Positions 57,121-64,000 of a stretch of 64,000 nucleotides of DNA are shown here, piece by piece. The stretch is from the NCBI GenBank assembly GCA_016926955.1, contig JAFGNN010000030.1:122778-186777 (forward strand), given 5' to 3'. The first letter of the stretch is position 1. Every line of letters begins with the position of its first letter. A model generated the notes under the pieces. That model was not told where the DNA came from. It worked only from the letters and a program-made list of their open reading frames with translations, and ran no database searches. Both the position numbers and the translations under genes were made by a program. Origin of the DNA: Spirochaetales bacterium (GTDB taxonomy: Bacteria; Spirochaetota; Spirochaetia; Treponematales; UBA12059).

Positions 57121-58473
57121 GTGAAGGACCGATACATCGACGTCGAAGACCTGATTGCCGCACGGGCTACGCCTCCCGGGATTTCCGCGCTCGCCATCGT
57201 GCGTGTGGCCGGGCCCGGGTGCGTTGACGCCGTTTCGCGCGCTTTCTCGCGTCCGGAGCGCCTGCGCGCCGCAGAGGGACGCACCCTGGTGAGGGGGGCC
57301 CTTCTCGACATCCGGGATGGCAGGCCGGTCGACGACCTCGTGGCCGCAGTGTTCCGCGCGCCTGAAAGCCCCACGGGACAAGATCAAGTCGATTTCATGA
57401 CGCACGGTTCGCCGGCGGTCGTGGCGGCCGTTGTCGATGCCCTCGCGGCGCTTGGATTCCGGAAGGCGTTGCCGGGCGAGTTCTCCTTCAGGGCTTTCGT
57501 GGCGGGCAAGGCCGACCTGGTCGAATCCGAGGCCATCGACGAGCTTTCGCGCGCCAGGACCGCGCAGGCGCGGGAGGCCGCCCTTCGACGGCTCGGCGGC
57601 GGCCCCTCAGCGGAGATCGCGCGGATCCGGACCGAGGTCCATGAGTTGCTCGCCGCGTGCGAGGTGCTGCTGGATTATCCGGAGGACGAGGTGGCAGGCA
57701 ATTTGACCAGCCGCCTGCCGGCGGCCCGCGGCGCAGTGGAAGCGCTCGCGAAGCTTTCGGCGGGACACGCCGGCGCCCGGCTACGCCTCGAGGGCGCGCG
57801 GGTGGCTGTCGCCGGCCGGACCAACGCCGGAAAATCGAGTCTTTTCAACCGCTTCCTGCGCGAGGAGCGGTCGATAGTGTCCGACGAGCATGGCACGACC
57901 CGGGATTGGATCGAGGCTTCGGTCGACCTCGAAGGTATCCCGATCGTGCTCCACGATACCGCCGGCCTGAGGTCCACCGACGACCGCACGGAGGCCGAAG
58001 GCGTCCGGCGATCCCGCCTTCTGCTCGAATCCGCCGACCTCATCCTCTACGTCGTCGACGGAACCGTCGGCCTCGCCGAGGAGGACGGGGAATTCCTGGC
58101 TGAGAGGCCCGATGCGCTTCCCGTCTGGAACAAGGCCGACGCGCCGGGCTGCGGGCCTGTCCCGGAAGGTTTTCATTCCGTATCGGCCCTGGACGGCCGG
58201 GGTTTCCAGGATCTGGCCCTCGCCATGGTCGCCAGGCTGCCGGGGGGCTCGGGAAGCGCCGACGGGCTCGCGGGGGAACGCCAGGCCGCCCTTGTGGAAG
58301 CGGCGAGGGCTTCGCTCTCGGACGCGATAGCAGCGATCGGGGCGGGCGAGCCGCTCGATCTGGTTTCGCTCGATCTCAGGGCCGCGTCCGATTCCCTCGG
58401 CGAATTGACCGGCGAGACCGCGTCGCCCGACGTGCTCGAGACCATCTTCACCCGATTCTGCGTCGGCAAGTAG
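57121..58473 (+). CDS. mnmE: tRNA uridine-5-carboxymethylaminomethyl modification GTPase
   Basis: 450 residues. N-terminal folate-binding domain ([42 protein letters not shown]), G domain with G1 [11 protein letters not shown]2/G3 GTTRDW and DTAGLR, G4 NKAD, and the C-terminal FCVGK that carries the essential Cys. With MnmG it modifies the wobble uridine of several tRNAs. It starts with GTG and appears leaderless. mnmG follows 5 nt after its stop, forming the classic mnmE-mnmG pair. Confidence 0.96.
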   Translation: MKDRYIDVEDLIAARATPPGISALAIVRVAGPGCVDAVSRAFSRPERLRAAEGRTLVRGALLDIRDGRPVDDLVAAVFRAPESPTGQDQVDFMTHGSPAVVAAVVDALAALGFRKALPGEFSFRAFVAGKADLVESEAIDELSRARTAQAREAALRRLGGGPSAEIARIRTEVHELLAACEVLLDYPEDEVAGNLTSRLPAARGAVEALAKLSAGHAGARLRLEGARVAVAGRTNAGKSSLFNRFLREERSIVSDEHGTTRDWIEASVDLEGIPIVLHDTAGLRSTDDRTEAEGVRRSRLLLESADLILYVVDGTVGLAEEDGEFLAERPDALPVWNKADAPGCGPVPEGFHSVSALDGRGFQDLALAMVARLPGGSGSADGLAGERQAALVEAARASLSDAIAAIGAGEPLDLVSLDLRAASDSLGELTGETASPDVLETIFTRFCVGK

Positions 58474-58478
58474 GCGTC

Positions 58479-60395
58479 ATGGATTACGAAGCGATCGTGG
58501 TCGGCGGCGGGCACGCCGGAATCGAGGCGGCCAGGGCCCTGGCCCGGCTCGGACACGGGACACTCCTCGTCACGCAGAACCCGGACGCCATCGGACGCAT
58601 GTCCTGCAACCCCGCCATCGGCGGACTGTCCAAAGGCAACCTCGTCCGCGAGATCGACGCGTTGGGCGGGGCCATGGGCATTCTCGCCGACGCCGCGAGC
58701 CTGCAGTGGCGTCTCTTGAACCGTTCGCGCGGCGCCGCCGTTCAAGGACCCCGCGCCCAGTGCGACAAGGACTTATACTCCCGTCTCGCGCGCGCGACTC
58801 TGGAGTCCGAGCCGAAGCTGGCCATCCGGGCTGGGACCGTCGTCGACCTGGTGGTCTCGAAGGACGGTCGCCGGGTCGAGGGCGTCGTCTGCGAGCGTGG
58901 CGGTGTCATTTCGTGCCGAGTCGTCGTGTTGACGACCGGCACTTTCATGGAAGGACGGCTCTTCATAGGCGACTGGGTCGCGCCCGGCGGTCGCCTCGGT
59001 GAACCGGCGGCGCAGGGCCTCGGCGTCGCGTTGCGGTCCCGGGGCTTCGCCGTAGGGCGGATGAAGACGGGAACGCCGGCGCGCGTGCGCGCGCGCTCCC
59101 TCGATTATTCCCTCATGGAACGACAGGACGCCGATCCCGATCCGCGCCCGTTCAGCTTCGCCGTCGATCCGCCGGCCCGCCCCTCGCGGCCGTGCTGGAT
59201 CACTTGGACCAATCCGGCCACTGCCGAGGCCATCTCGGCGGGCTTGCACCGTTCGCCCCTTTACGGAGGCAAGATCGAAGGCGTCGGCCCCCGGTACTGC
59301 CCCTCGATCGAGGACAAGGTCGTTCGCTTCCCGGAGCGTGAGCGACACCAAGTCTTCGTGGAGCCCGAGGGAGACCACACCGACGAGATGTACCTCAACG
59401 GCCTTTCCTCTTCCTTGCCGGAGGATGTCCAGGCGGCCTTCATCCGCACCGTGCCCGGTCTCGAGGGCGCGGAAATCGTGAGACCCGGCTATGCGGTCGA
59501 GTACGACTACGTCGATCCGTCCGGCCTGCTTCCGACGCTCGAGACCAAGCGGATGGCGGGGCTCTATCTCGCGGGCCAGACTAACGGCACGAGCGGCTAC
59601 GAGGAAGCGGCGGCTCAGGGCATCCTCGCCGGCATCAACGCCTCGCTCGCGTTGCGGGGAGAACCGCCTCTCGTGCTTTCCCGCGCGGAGAGCTACATAG
59701 GCGTCATGGTCGACGACCTGGCCACGCTCGGAACGGCGGAGCCCTATCGGATGTTCACCAGCCGCGCCGAGCGTCGCCTGTCGCTCCGGCACGATACCGC
59801 CGACGCTCGTCTCACTCCCGTCGCCATCCGTGTCGGACTGGCGGACCTCGGGCGCGTCGAGCGCTTCGAGCGGAAGCGGGAAGGGCTCGCGGCCATCCGG
59901 CGGACGCTCGAAGGCCGGAAGGTGACTCCGCTGGACGCAGCCGCGCGAGAGGAACTCGCGGCCCATGTCGGAGCGTCGTTCGCGCGCGCGCTGCGCGACC
60001 ATCGGGTCGCTGATGCCGGGATCCCGAACCTGCTGCCGGAGCTGGTCGAAATGCCGACGGAATGGGTGGATGCGGTCGCGCTCGATTTCCGGTATGAAGG
60101 CTATGTCGCGAAGGAAGCAAGACAGGCGGCGAAATTCGGCCGGCTCGAATCTCGGCCGATACCCCCGGATTTCGACTACGGTTCGATGCCGGCCCTGTCC
60201 ACGGAAGGGCGGGAGAAGCTTTCGGCCGTGAGGCCGCTCACGCTCGGACAGGCCGCGCGGATACCCGGCGTGCGGCAGGCCGACGTCGCGTTGTTGCTCG
60301 TGGCGGTCGAACGCGAGGCCGTCGCACGGCGCCTGGACCGGACCGGCTCTTCCCGCGCTGTCGACCGGGAGGCCGGGGCCGCGCCGTCCGCGTGA
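58479..60395 (+). CDS. mnmG: tRNA uridine-5-carboxymethylaminomethyl modification enzyme
   Basis: 638 residues, normal for MnmG/GidA. FAD motif [85 protein letters not shown] and [12 protein letters not shown] are all present. It acts with MnmE on wobble U34 using FAD, NADH and methylene-tetrahydrofolate. It is directly downstream of mnmE and ends just before the convergent helical protein gene. Confidence 0.97.
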   Translation: MDYEAIVVGGGHAGIEAARALARLGHGTLLVTQNPDAIGRMSCNPAIGGLSKGNLVREIDALGGAMGILADAASLQWRLLNRSRGAAVQGPRAQCDKDLYSRLARATLESEPKLAIRAGTVVDLVVSKDGRRVEGVVCERGGVISCRVVVLTTGTFMEGRLFIGDWVAPGGRLGEPAAQGLGVALRSRGFAVGRMKTGTPARVRARSLDYSLMERQDADPDPRPFSFAVDPPARPSRPCWITWTNPATAEAISAGLHRSPLYGGKIEGVGPRYCPSIEDKVVRFPERERHQVFVEPEGDHTDEMYLNGLSSSLPEDVQAAFIRTVPGLEGAEIVRPGYAVEYDYVDPSGLLPTLETKRMAGLYLAGQTNGTSGYEEAAAQGILAGINASLALRGEPPLVLSRAESYIGVMVDDLATLGTAEPYRMFTSRAERRLSLRHDTADARLTPVAIRVGLADLGRVERFERKREGLAAIRRTLEGRKVTPLDAAAREELAAHVGASFARALRDHRVADAGIPNLLPELVEMPTEWVDAVALDFRYEGYVAKEARQAAKFGRLESRPIPPDFDYGSMPALSTEGREKLSAVRPLTLGQAARIPGVRQADVALLLVAVEREAVARRLDRTGSSRAVDREAGAAPSA

Positions 60396-60407
60396 GCGAG
60401 CGGAGCC

Positions 60408-61034
60408 TCAGTCAGCCGTATCGTCTTTCCGTTCCACCCCGAGCAGTCCGGCCAGTTCTAATTTCGCCTTGTCCAGCACCTGTTGGTACTGCGCCTTCAG
60501 CATGCCCGCCTGCTGCTGGTACACCTTGACGAATTCGGGATCGGACATGGGGTCGAGCCTGACGGCCCGTCCCGTGCGAGCGGCGGCTTCCTGCTCGCGC
60601 TGCCTGAGTCGCGGTTCGAACTGCCTTCGCAGACCCTGGTCGAGCTGGTCGGCGTCCGTGACGAAGCGTTGCATGAAGGACTGGAGCTGTTGGAAGAGCT
60701 TCTCCACCTTGCCTTCCGCGCCGAACCCCGTCGCGAGCGCCGCGAATCCCTTGGCCGCGACCGCTAGATCGGCGCTTCCGTCGGAATCCCGAGAAAGCGG
60801 AAGCTGAATCCGCGTGGCAAGGGTTTCGTAGGCTCCTTCCCGCAGCAGGTTCCTGTCTTCCTTCGGCTCGCTTTCCAGCCTGGCCTTGAGGTCGACGGCG
60901 TCGGGTTCGGCAAGGAATTCGCCAGCGAGCCGTTTCCCGTCCCGGCGGCGCTCGTTGGCTTTGATCGCGACAGAGTCCGCCTTCAGGGCCGTCGTCCGTT
61001 CCATGGCGATCTCGAGGGCGCTCTTTATCGGCAT
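60408..61034 (-). CDS. Helical cytoplasmic protein (DUF6657-like?)
   Basis: 208 residues, charged and helical throughout, no signal or membrane segment. It begins MPIKSALEIAMERTTALKADS and contains LFQQLQSFMQRFVTDADQLDQGLRRQFEPRLRQREQEAA and VYQQQAGMLKAQYQQVLDKAKLELAGLLG. Similar short proteins starting IKSALE(I/L)A-ERT occur in treponemes, which I recall as DUF6657; function is unknown. The AAGGAG ribosome site overlaps the last codons of the upstream CDP-alcohol phosphotransferase gene (3-nt gap), so they form one operon. Confidence 0.6.
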   Translation of the reverse strand: MPIKSALEIAMERTTALKADSVAIKANERRRDGKRLAGEFLAEPDAVDLKARLESEPKEDRNLLREGAYETLATRIQLPLSRDSDGSADLAVAAKGFAALATGFGAEGKVEKLFQQLQSFMQRFVTDADQLDQGLRRQFEPRLRQREQEAAARTGRAVRLDPMSDPEFVKVYQQQAGMLKAQYQQVLDKAKLELAGLLGVERKDDTAD

Positions 61035-61037
61035 GTT

Positions 61038-61886
61038 CTACTCCTTGTCGGTGTCTTCGGTTCCGGCGCTCGCCGGGTCCTGGTCCTTCCCTGAGCCCTT
61101 CCGCCGCGACGCGGCCTCGCGCGCGTGCTTCGCGAAGGCGATGGTCTTGTCGACGATCGACGCCGCCACCACAAGCCCAACCAGCCGTTCGGCCCAGAGC
61201 CACACGAACCCGTAGCCCGTTGGGACGAAGAGGCGGACGGTCTCCAGGGCGTAAAGACCCATGGTTCCGGCTATGGTGGCCTTGCCGAGGAAGGTAGCCT
61301 TCGGAAAGAAGCTGCCGTGGATGGCGAGCAACGCGAAGGCGAATACCGTCTGCAGCGCCAGCCTCGAGACGATCAGCGCGAAGAACCAGGTGGGAATGAG
61401 AAAATAATACTGATAGACGACAGACAGGACTACGATCAGGCTGTAATCGCTGGTCGAGTCGGCGAGCTTGCCTATGCGCGTCACTTGCCTGCGGGTCCGG
61501 GAGATCCAACCGTCCAGGAAGTCGGTCGCGAATACGGCCGCGACCAACGCGACCAGGGGGCCGCGGATCGGATAATCCTTCGCGGCGAGCACCAGGAACA
61601 GGACCGTCGGAAGGGACGAGAGGCGGACGAGTGTGACGACATTCGCCAGGTTGACGCGCTCAAGCTTTTCGCCGGTTTCTTCAATGACAAAATCGTCCCG
61701 GAAACGGAGCAGCATGACGAGCACCATGACATGGAAGGCGACAGTCGTGGCGCCGAAGGGCAGGGAATACGCTGTGGAGATGCCGTATCCGAACGCGAAG
61801 GCTGCGTAAACCGCACACTGGAATGCCAGCAGGGACGTGATCGTGATGCCGATGCTGCGTGTCAGGCGCGTCTGCGGGGTTTTCAT
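61038..61886 (-). CDS. CDP-alcohol phosphatidyltransferase family protein
   Basis: 282 residues with about seven membrane helices. The signature D-x2-D-G-x2-(A/S)-R-x8-G-x3-D-x3-D is present as DFLDGWISRTRRQVTRIGKLADSTSD, with Ser in place of the common Ala. The active site faces the cytoplasm and joins a CDP-lipid to an alcohol. An N-terminal extension with three helices precedes it, which is more than in minimal members. ATG at 61884-61886 is chosen (GGAG ten nt upstream); a 20-codon Arg-rich longer start at 61946 fits the promoter distance and cannot be excluded. Confidence 0.8.
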   Translation of the reverse strand: MKTPQTRLTRSIGITITSLLAFQCAVYAAFAFGYGISTAYSLPFGATTVAFHVMVLVMLLRFRDDFVIEETGEKLERVNLANVVTLVRLSSLPTVLFLVLAAKDYPIRGPLVALVAAVFATDFLDGWISRTRRQVTRIGKLADSTSDYSLIVVLSVVYQYYFLIPTWFFALIVSRLALQTVFAFALLAIHGSFFPKATFLGKATIAGTMGLYALETVRLFVPTGYGFVWLWAERLVGLVVAASIVDKTIAFAKHAREAASRRKGSGKDQDPASAGTEDTDKE

Positions 61887-61960
61887 GTGCGGGAGGCTCC
61901 GTCCGGACCGCGGGCGGCGTACGTCGCGACCGGGAAGGTCCGGCATCCCCGGCGTGGCCG

Positions 61961-61998
61961 ATGATACAACTTGACACCGGGGGTGTCAAATCCATACC
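61961..61998. promoter_or_regulatory. Divergent promoters sharing a TTGACA dyad
   Basis: TTGACACC-GGG-GGTGTCAA (61971-61989) is a perfect 8-bp inverted repeat whose arms are -35 boxes for both directions: rightward TTGACA then CATACC (61993-61998, 16 bp), leftward TTGACA then TATCAT (61961-61966, 17 bp). RNA polymerase or a dimeric regulator bound here would control both CDP-alcohol phosphotransferase genes together. Confidence 0.6.
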
Positions 61999-62007
61999 CT
62001 GATCGCC

Positions 62008-62583
62008 ATGACCACAGCAGACAAGCTCACCGCGAGCCGCATCATATTGGCTCCCGTCTTTTTCGCGACCTTCCTCGCGTATCGTTCGGGATACGTCCCC
62101 CCGATTCCCGCGCTCGTGGCCCTGTGGCTCTTGTTCGTTTATATGGAGGTTTCGGATCTCCTCGATGGCCTCGCAGCCCGCTCGAGCTCTACGGTAAGCG
62201 ATTTCGGCAAGCTGTTCGATCCCTTCGCCGACGTGCTCGCCCGTTTGACGTATTTCCTGTGCTTCGCCATCGACGGCATCATGCCCGTCTGGATCCTGCT
62301 CCTTGTGCTGTATCGCGAATACTCGATCATGTTCCTGCGCATGTTGCTCACCCGCCGCGGCATCGCGATGGGCGCCAGGCCCGGAGGCAAGGCCAAGGCT
62401 GTCGTCTATATGTCGGCCGGTCTCCTTTCCCTGGCGGTCGTCACCTTCCGCGCCTTCCCCGCCCTGCCCGGACTCGGCATGGCGGAAATGCTGACCATGG
62501 TCGCCTACATGCTTGCCGCGGTGCTGTCGGTGGCTTCCTTCATCGATTACATCGTGCAGTACCGCAAGCTGAGCGCTTCCTGA
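62008..62583 (+). CDS. CDP-diacylglycerol--glycerol-3-phosphate phosphatidyltransferase-like
   Basis: 191 residues with five to six membrane helices. Complete CDP-alcohol phosphotransferase signature: EVSDLLDGLAARSSSTVSDFGKLFDPFADVLARL (D-x2-D-G-x2-A-R-x8-G-x3-D-x3-D). It starts MTTADKLTASRIILAPVFF, as PgsA proteins do, and is of PgsA size, so it probably makes phosphatidylglycerolphosphate; a phosphatidylinositol- or archaetidyl-type product cannot be excluded. The ATG lies 9 nt after the -10 box, giving almost no leader. A HAD phosphatase gene follows after 10 nt. Confidence 0.85.
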   Translation: MTTADKLTASRIILAPVFFATFLAYRSGYVPPIPALVALWLLFVYMEVSDLLDGLAARSSSTVSDFGKLFDPFADVLARLTYFLCFAIDGIMPVWILLLVLYREYSIMFLRMLLTRRGIAMGARPGGKAKAVVYMSAGLLSLAVVTFRAFPALPGLGMAEMLTMVAYMLAAVLSVASFIDYIVQYRKLSAS

Positions 62584-62593
62584 AGGCGCCCCG

Positions 62594-63388
62594 ATGCTGC
62601 CCCTCGCCAAGCTTCCGCGGGAGTCCCTCGCCGGGGTACGCTACGTCCTGACGGACGTCGACGACACCTTGACCGAGCATGGCCGCCTTGAAGCGTCGAC
62701 CTACTCGGCGCTCTGGCGCCTGCGCGACGCCGGCCTGCCCGTGATTCCGATCACCGGAGGACCCGCGGGTTGGTGCGACCTCATGGTCCGCATGTGGCCC
62801 GTGGCGGCCGCCATCGCCGAGAGCGGCGCCGTCGCGTACTGGCTCGAGGAAGGGGTGCTGCGATCGTGGGTATGGCCCGATGCCGTACCGGTCGCGGGAT
62901 CCGCGACGCTCTCCGACCTGGCCGCCTCCATTCTGCGGGCTCACCCGGCCGCGCGACTCGCGAAGAACCAGTTCTGCCGGATTTTCGATCTTGCCGTTGA
63001 CGTCGGCGAGGAGCCGCCGCGCTTGCCTGCCGAAGAGGTAGAGGCGCTCCGGGCGATCGTTGCCGGATCGGGTGCCCGCATGGGCCGTTCTTCCATCCAC
63101 GTCAATATCTGGCTCGGGTCGTATGACAAGCTCGCCATGGCGGAGCGCTTTCTCGCGATGCGTTACGGTTATAACCCGGACCATGACGCCGCTTCGGTCC
63201 TTTACGTCGGGGACTCCCCGAACGATGAGCCGATGTTCCGTCGTTTCCCCTTGTCGGTCGGAGTCGCGAACGTCCGCAAGTATGTCGATGACCTTGAGCA
63301 CCATCCGAAATACGTAACAAACGCATCGCATGGGGCCGGTTTCGCGGAGCTGGTTGCTAAAATCATCGAAGCAAAAGAAGATCTTTGA
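62594..63388 (+). CDS. HAD-superfamily phosphatase (type IIB)
   Basis: 264 residues. Motif I DVDDTLT (nucleophile Asp and acid Asp), motif II in PVIPITGGPAG, a Lys in YDKLAMAERFL and motif IV GDSPNDEPMF. A C2-type cap lies between motifs II and III. Relatives include sucrose-, mannosylglycerate- and trehalose-phosphate phosphatases. It is co-transcribed with the PgsA-like enzyme, so a role in lipid or glycolipid head-group dephosphorylation is possible but not shown. Confidence 0.82.
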   Translation: MLPLAKLPRESLAGVRYVLTDVDDTLTEHGRLEASTYSALWRLRDAGLPVIPITGGPAGWCDLMVRMWPVAAAIAESGAVAYWLEEGVLRSWVWPDAVPVAGSATLSDLAASILRAHPAARLAKNQFCRIFDLAVDVGEEPPRLPAEEVEALRAIVAGSGARMGRSSIHVNIWLGSYDKLAMAERFLAMRYGYNPDHDAASVLYVGDSPNDEPMFRRFPLSVGVANVRKYVDDLEHHPKYVTNASHGAGFAELVAKIIEAKEDL

Positions 63389-63417
63389 AGAACTGACAGT
63401 TTTCGATGAAATCTCTA

Positions 63418-63446
63418 TTGACGCTCCACCGGCCGGTCGCTATAAA
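63418..63446 (+). promoter_or_regulatory. rrn promoter P1
   Basis: TTGACG (63418-63423), 17 bp, TATAAA (63441-63446), 29 nt downstream of the HAD gene stop. First of three tandem promoters ahead of 16S rRNA. Confidence 0.75.
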
Positions 63447-63519
63447 CATCCTCGCCCGACGTTGAGGCGAAGCGCCGAAGCGAACGGGCGGGATCTTGGA
63501 AATAGGGCAGGCGACGTGC

Positions 63520-63549
63520 TTGACACGATGCGATCCGGCTCGCTACATT
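63520..63549 (+). promoter_or_regulatory. rrn promoter P2
   Basis: Perfect TTGACA (63520-63525), 18 bp, TACATT (63544-63549). Another TTGACA follows at 63548-63553 without a good partner. Confidence 0.65.
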
Positions 63550-63654
63550 GACAAAGCGCCTTGACGCCGTGTTTTGAGTTTTTGACTTGGAGACGGCGGA
63601 TCGATCGCGACAAGCGATACGAGAAAATGGCGAAAATTAAGCGATCAGAGCTTC

Positions 63655-63683
63655 TTGACACTCCGGTGTGAAGCTGGTAATAA
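63655..63683 (+). promoter_or_regulatory. rrn promoter P3
   Basis: Perfect TTGACA (63655-63660), 17 bp, TAATAA (63678-63683, TAATAAT if read on one base). It is closest to 16S rRNA, about 250 nt upstream. Confidence 0.8.
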
Positions 63684-63689
63684 TCGCGC

Positions 63690-63936
63690 CACCTTCCGCG
63701 AGGAAGGCGCCGGGCTGGCATGGAAGATGCTGGCGAGACGCGGTAGATCATTCACAGTGAAATAGGGATGGGGAAGAGCAGGAAGGTGACTGCTTCATGC
63801 GACGCGAAAGCGGCGCGGTGGAGCAGCCTGGCCTGAGGGGCCGCAAGGCCTTGAGGGTCGGGCATCGAATGCCGGTGCGCGTATGCGCACGAAACACGAC
63901 CCGTGATTACTAGCGGTCTTCGGACCGTTAGACTAT
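63690..63936 (+). other. Ribosomal RNA leader
   Basis: Transcribed spacer before 16S with several hairpins and no protein gene: CCTTCC/GGAAGG near 63693-63707, GTGCGC/GCGCAC around 63876, and CGGTC-TTCG-GACCG (UUCG tetraloop, about 63914-63927) directly before the 16S 5' end. These are likely RNase III/maturation or antitermination structures. Confidence 0.55.
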
Positions 63937-64000
63937 ATCATGGAGAGTTTGATCCTGGCTCAGAACGAACGCTGGCGGCGTGTCTTAAGCATGCAAGTCG
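63937..64000 (+). rRNA. 16S ribosomal RNA, 5' end (continues beyond window)
   Basis: Universal 16S start AGAGTTTGATCCTGGCTCAG begins at 63944 (E. coli position 8), followed by AACGAACGCTGGCGGCGTGT and CTTAAGCATGCAAGTCG. The GTCTTAAGCATGCAAGTCG form is typical of Spirochaetota. The exact 5' end (about 63937) is inferred from the E. coli numbering. Confidence 0.97.

Noticed and set aside
61887..61946. N-terminal extension of the CDP-alcohol phosphotransferase.
   Set aside because: Arg/Pro-rich and unlike the rest of the protein; kept only as an alternative because the leftward promoter would place a transcript start close to this ATG.
1..64000. CRISPR arrays, insertion sequences, prophage genes and integrases.
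   Set aside because: I found no regularly spaced repeats, no transposase or integrase motifs and no phage structural genes on either strand.

Overview
The window is GC-rich bacterial chromosome, densely coded on both strands, with no insertion sequence, prophage or CRISPR array that I can see. It most likely comes from a free-living or environmental member of the Spirochaetota. Evidence: the first 64 nt of a 16S rRNA gene at the right edge read ...GTCTTAAGCATGCAAGTCG, a spirochaete-like start. There is also a very large acidic TPR membrane protein resembling the periplasmic flagellar collar protein FlcA, a MinD-like ATPase next to an oversized FapA (DUF342) protein, a MurA with Asp instead of the fosfomycin-target Cys, a DUF2259-like secreted protein, and many lipoproteins together with lgt.

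Layout. 0-7 kb: the first codons of proS, a DUF2259-like secreted protein, a membrane protein, a dolichol/phytol kinase-like enzyme, tRNA-Val(CAC), the FlcA-like TPR protein and a two-module CBM48 protein. 7-16 kb: a hydroxyacid dehydrogenase, an esterase, a DUF819 membrane protein, an MFS transporter, galU with a class III cyclase, a deoxynucleoside kinase, an LsrG-like monooxygenase, a YchJ/SEC-C protein and DNA glycosylase tag. 16-26 kb: a solute-binding lipoprotein, a chemoreceptor with no periplasmic domain, a lipoprotein, trpS, a lipoprotein/HEAT-repeat pair, an M24 peptidase and pyrC. 26-31 kb: murA, a J-domain protein and two membrane proteins with the same 3TM-domain-3TM plan. They end at an AT-rich gap with two perfect DnaA boxes, a candidate oriC. 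31-38 kb: a STAS/zinc-ribbon, YbjN-like, PspA operon; an SDR with a sigma-54 activator lacking a DNA-binding domain; and ctpA-rsmE-tagA-like. 38-48 kb: a membrane protein, MinD-like ATPase, FapA, lgt, a phosphofructokinase, nadE and a CapA-like lipoprotein. 48-57 kb: four more lipoproteins (two LPP20/CsgG-like), then an operon of CsgG/beta-barrel protein, coiled-coil protein and GDPD. 57-64 kb: mnmE-mnmG, a small helical protein, two divergent CDP-alcohol phosphotransferases around a shared promoter dyad, a HAD phosphatase, and a triple promoter array leading into 16S rRNA.

Themes: envelope building (murA, lgt, galU, ctpA, phospholipid enzymes, lipoproteins), periplasmic flagella and chemotaxis, and translation/RNA modification (proS, trpS, mnmE, mnmG, rsmE, tRNA, rRNA). 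Several promoters sit so close to start codons that leaderless or near-leaderless mRNAs are likely. All family assignments come from reading motifs, not from searches.
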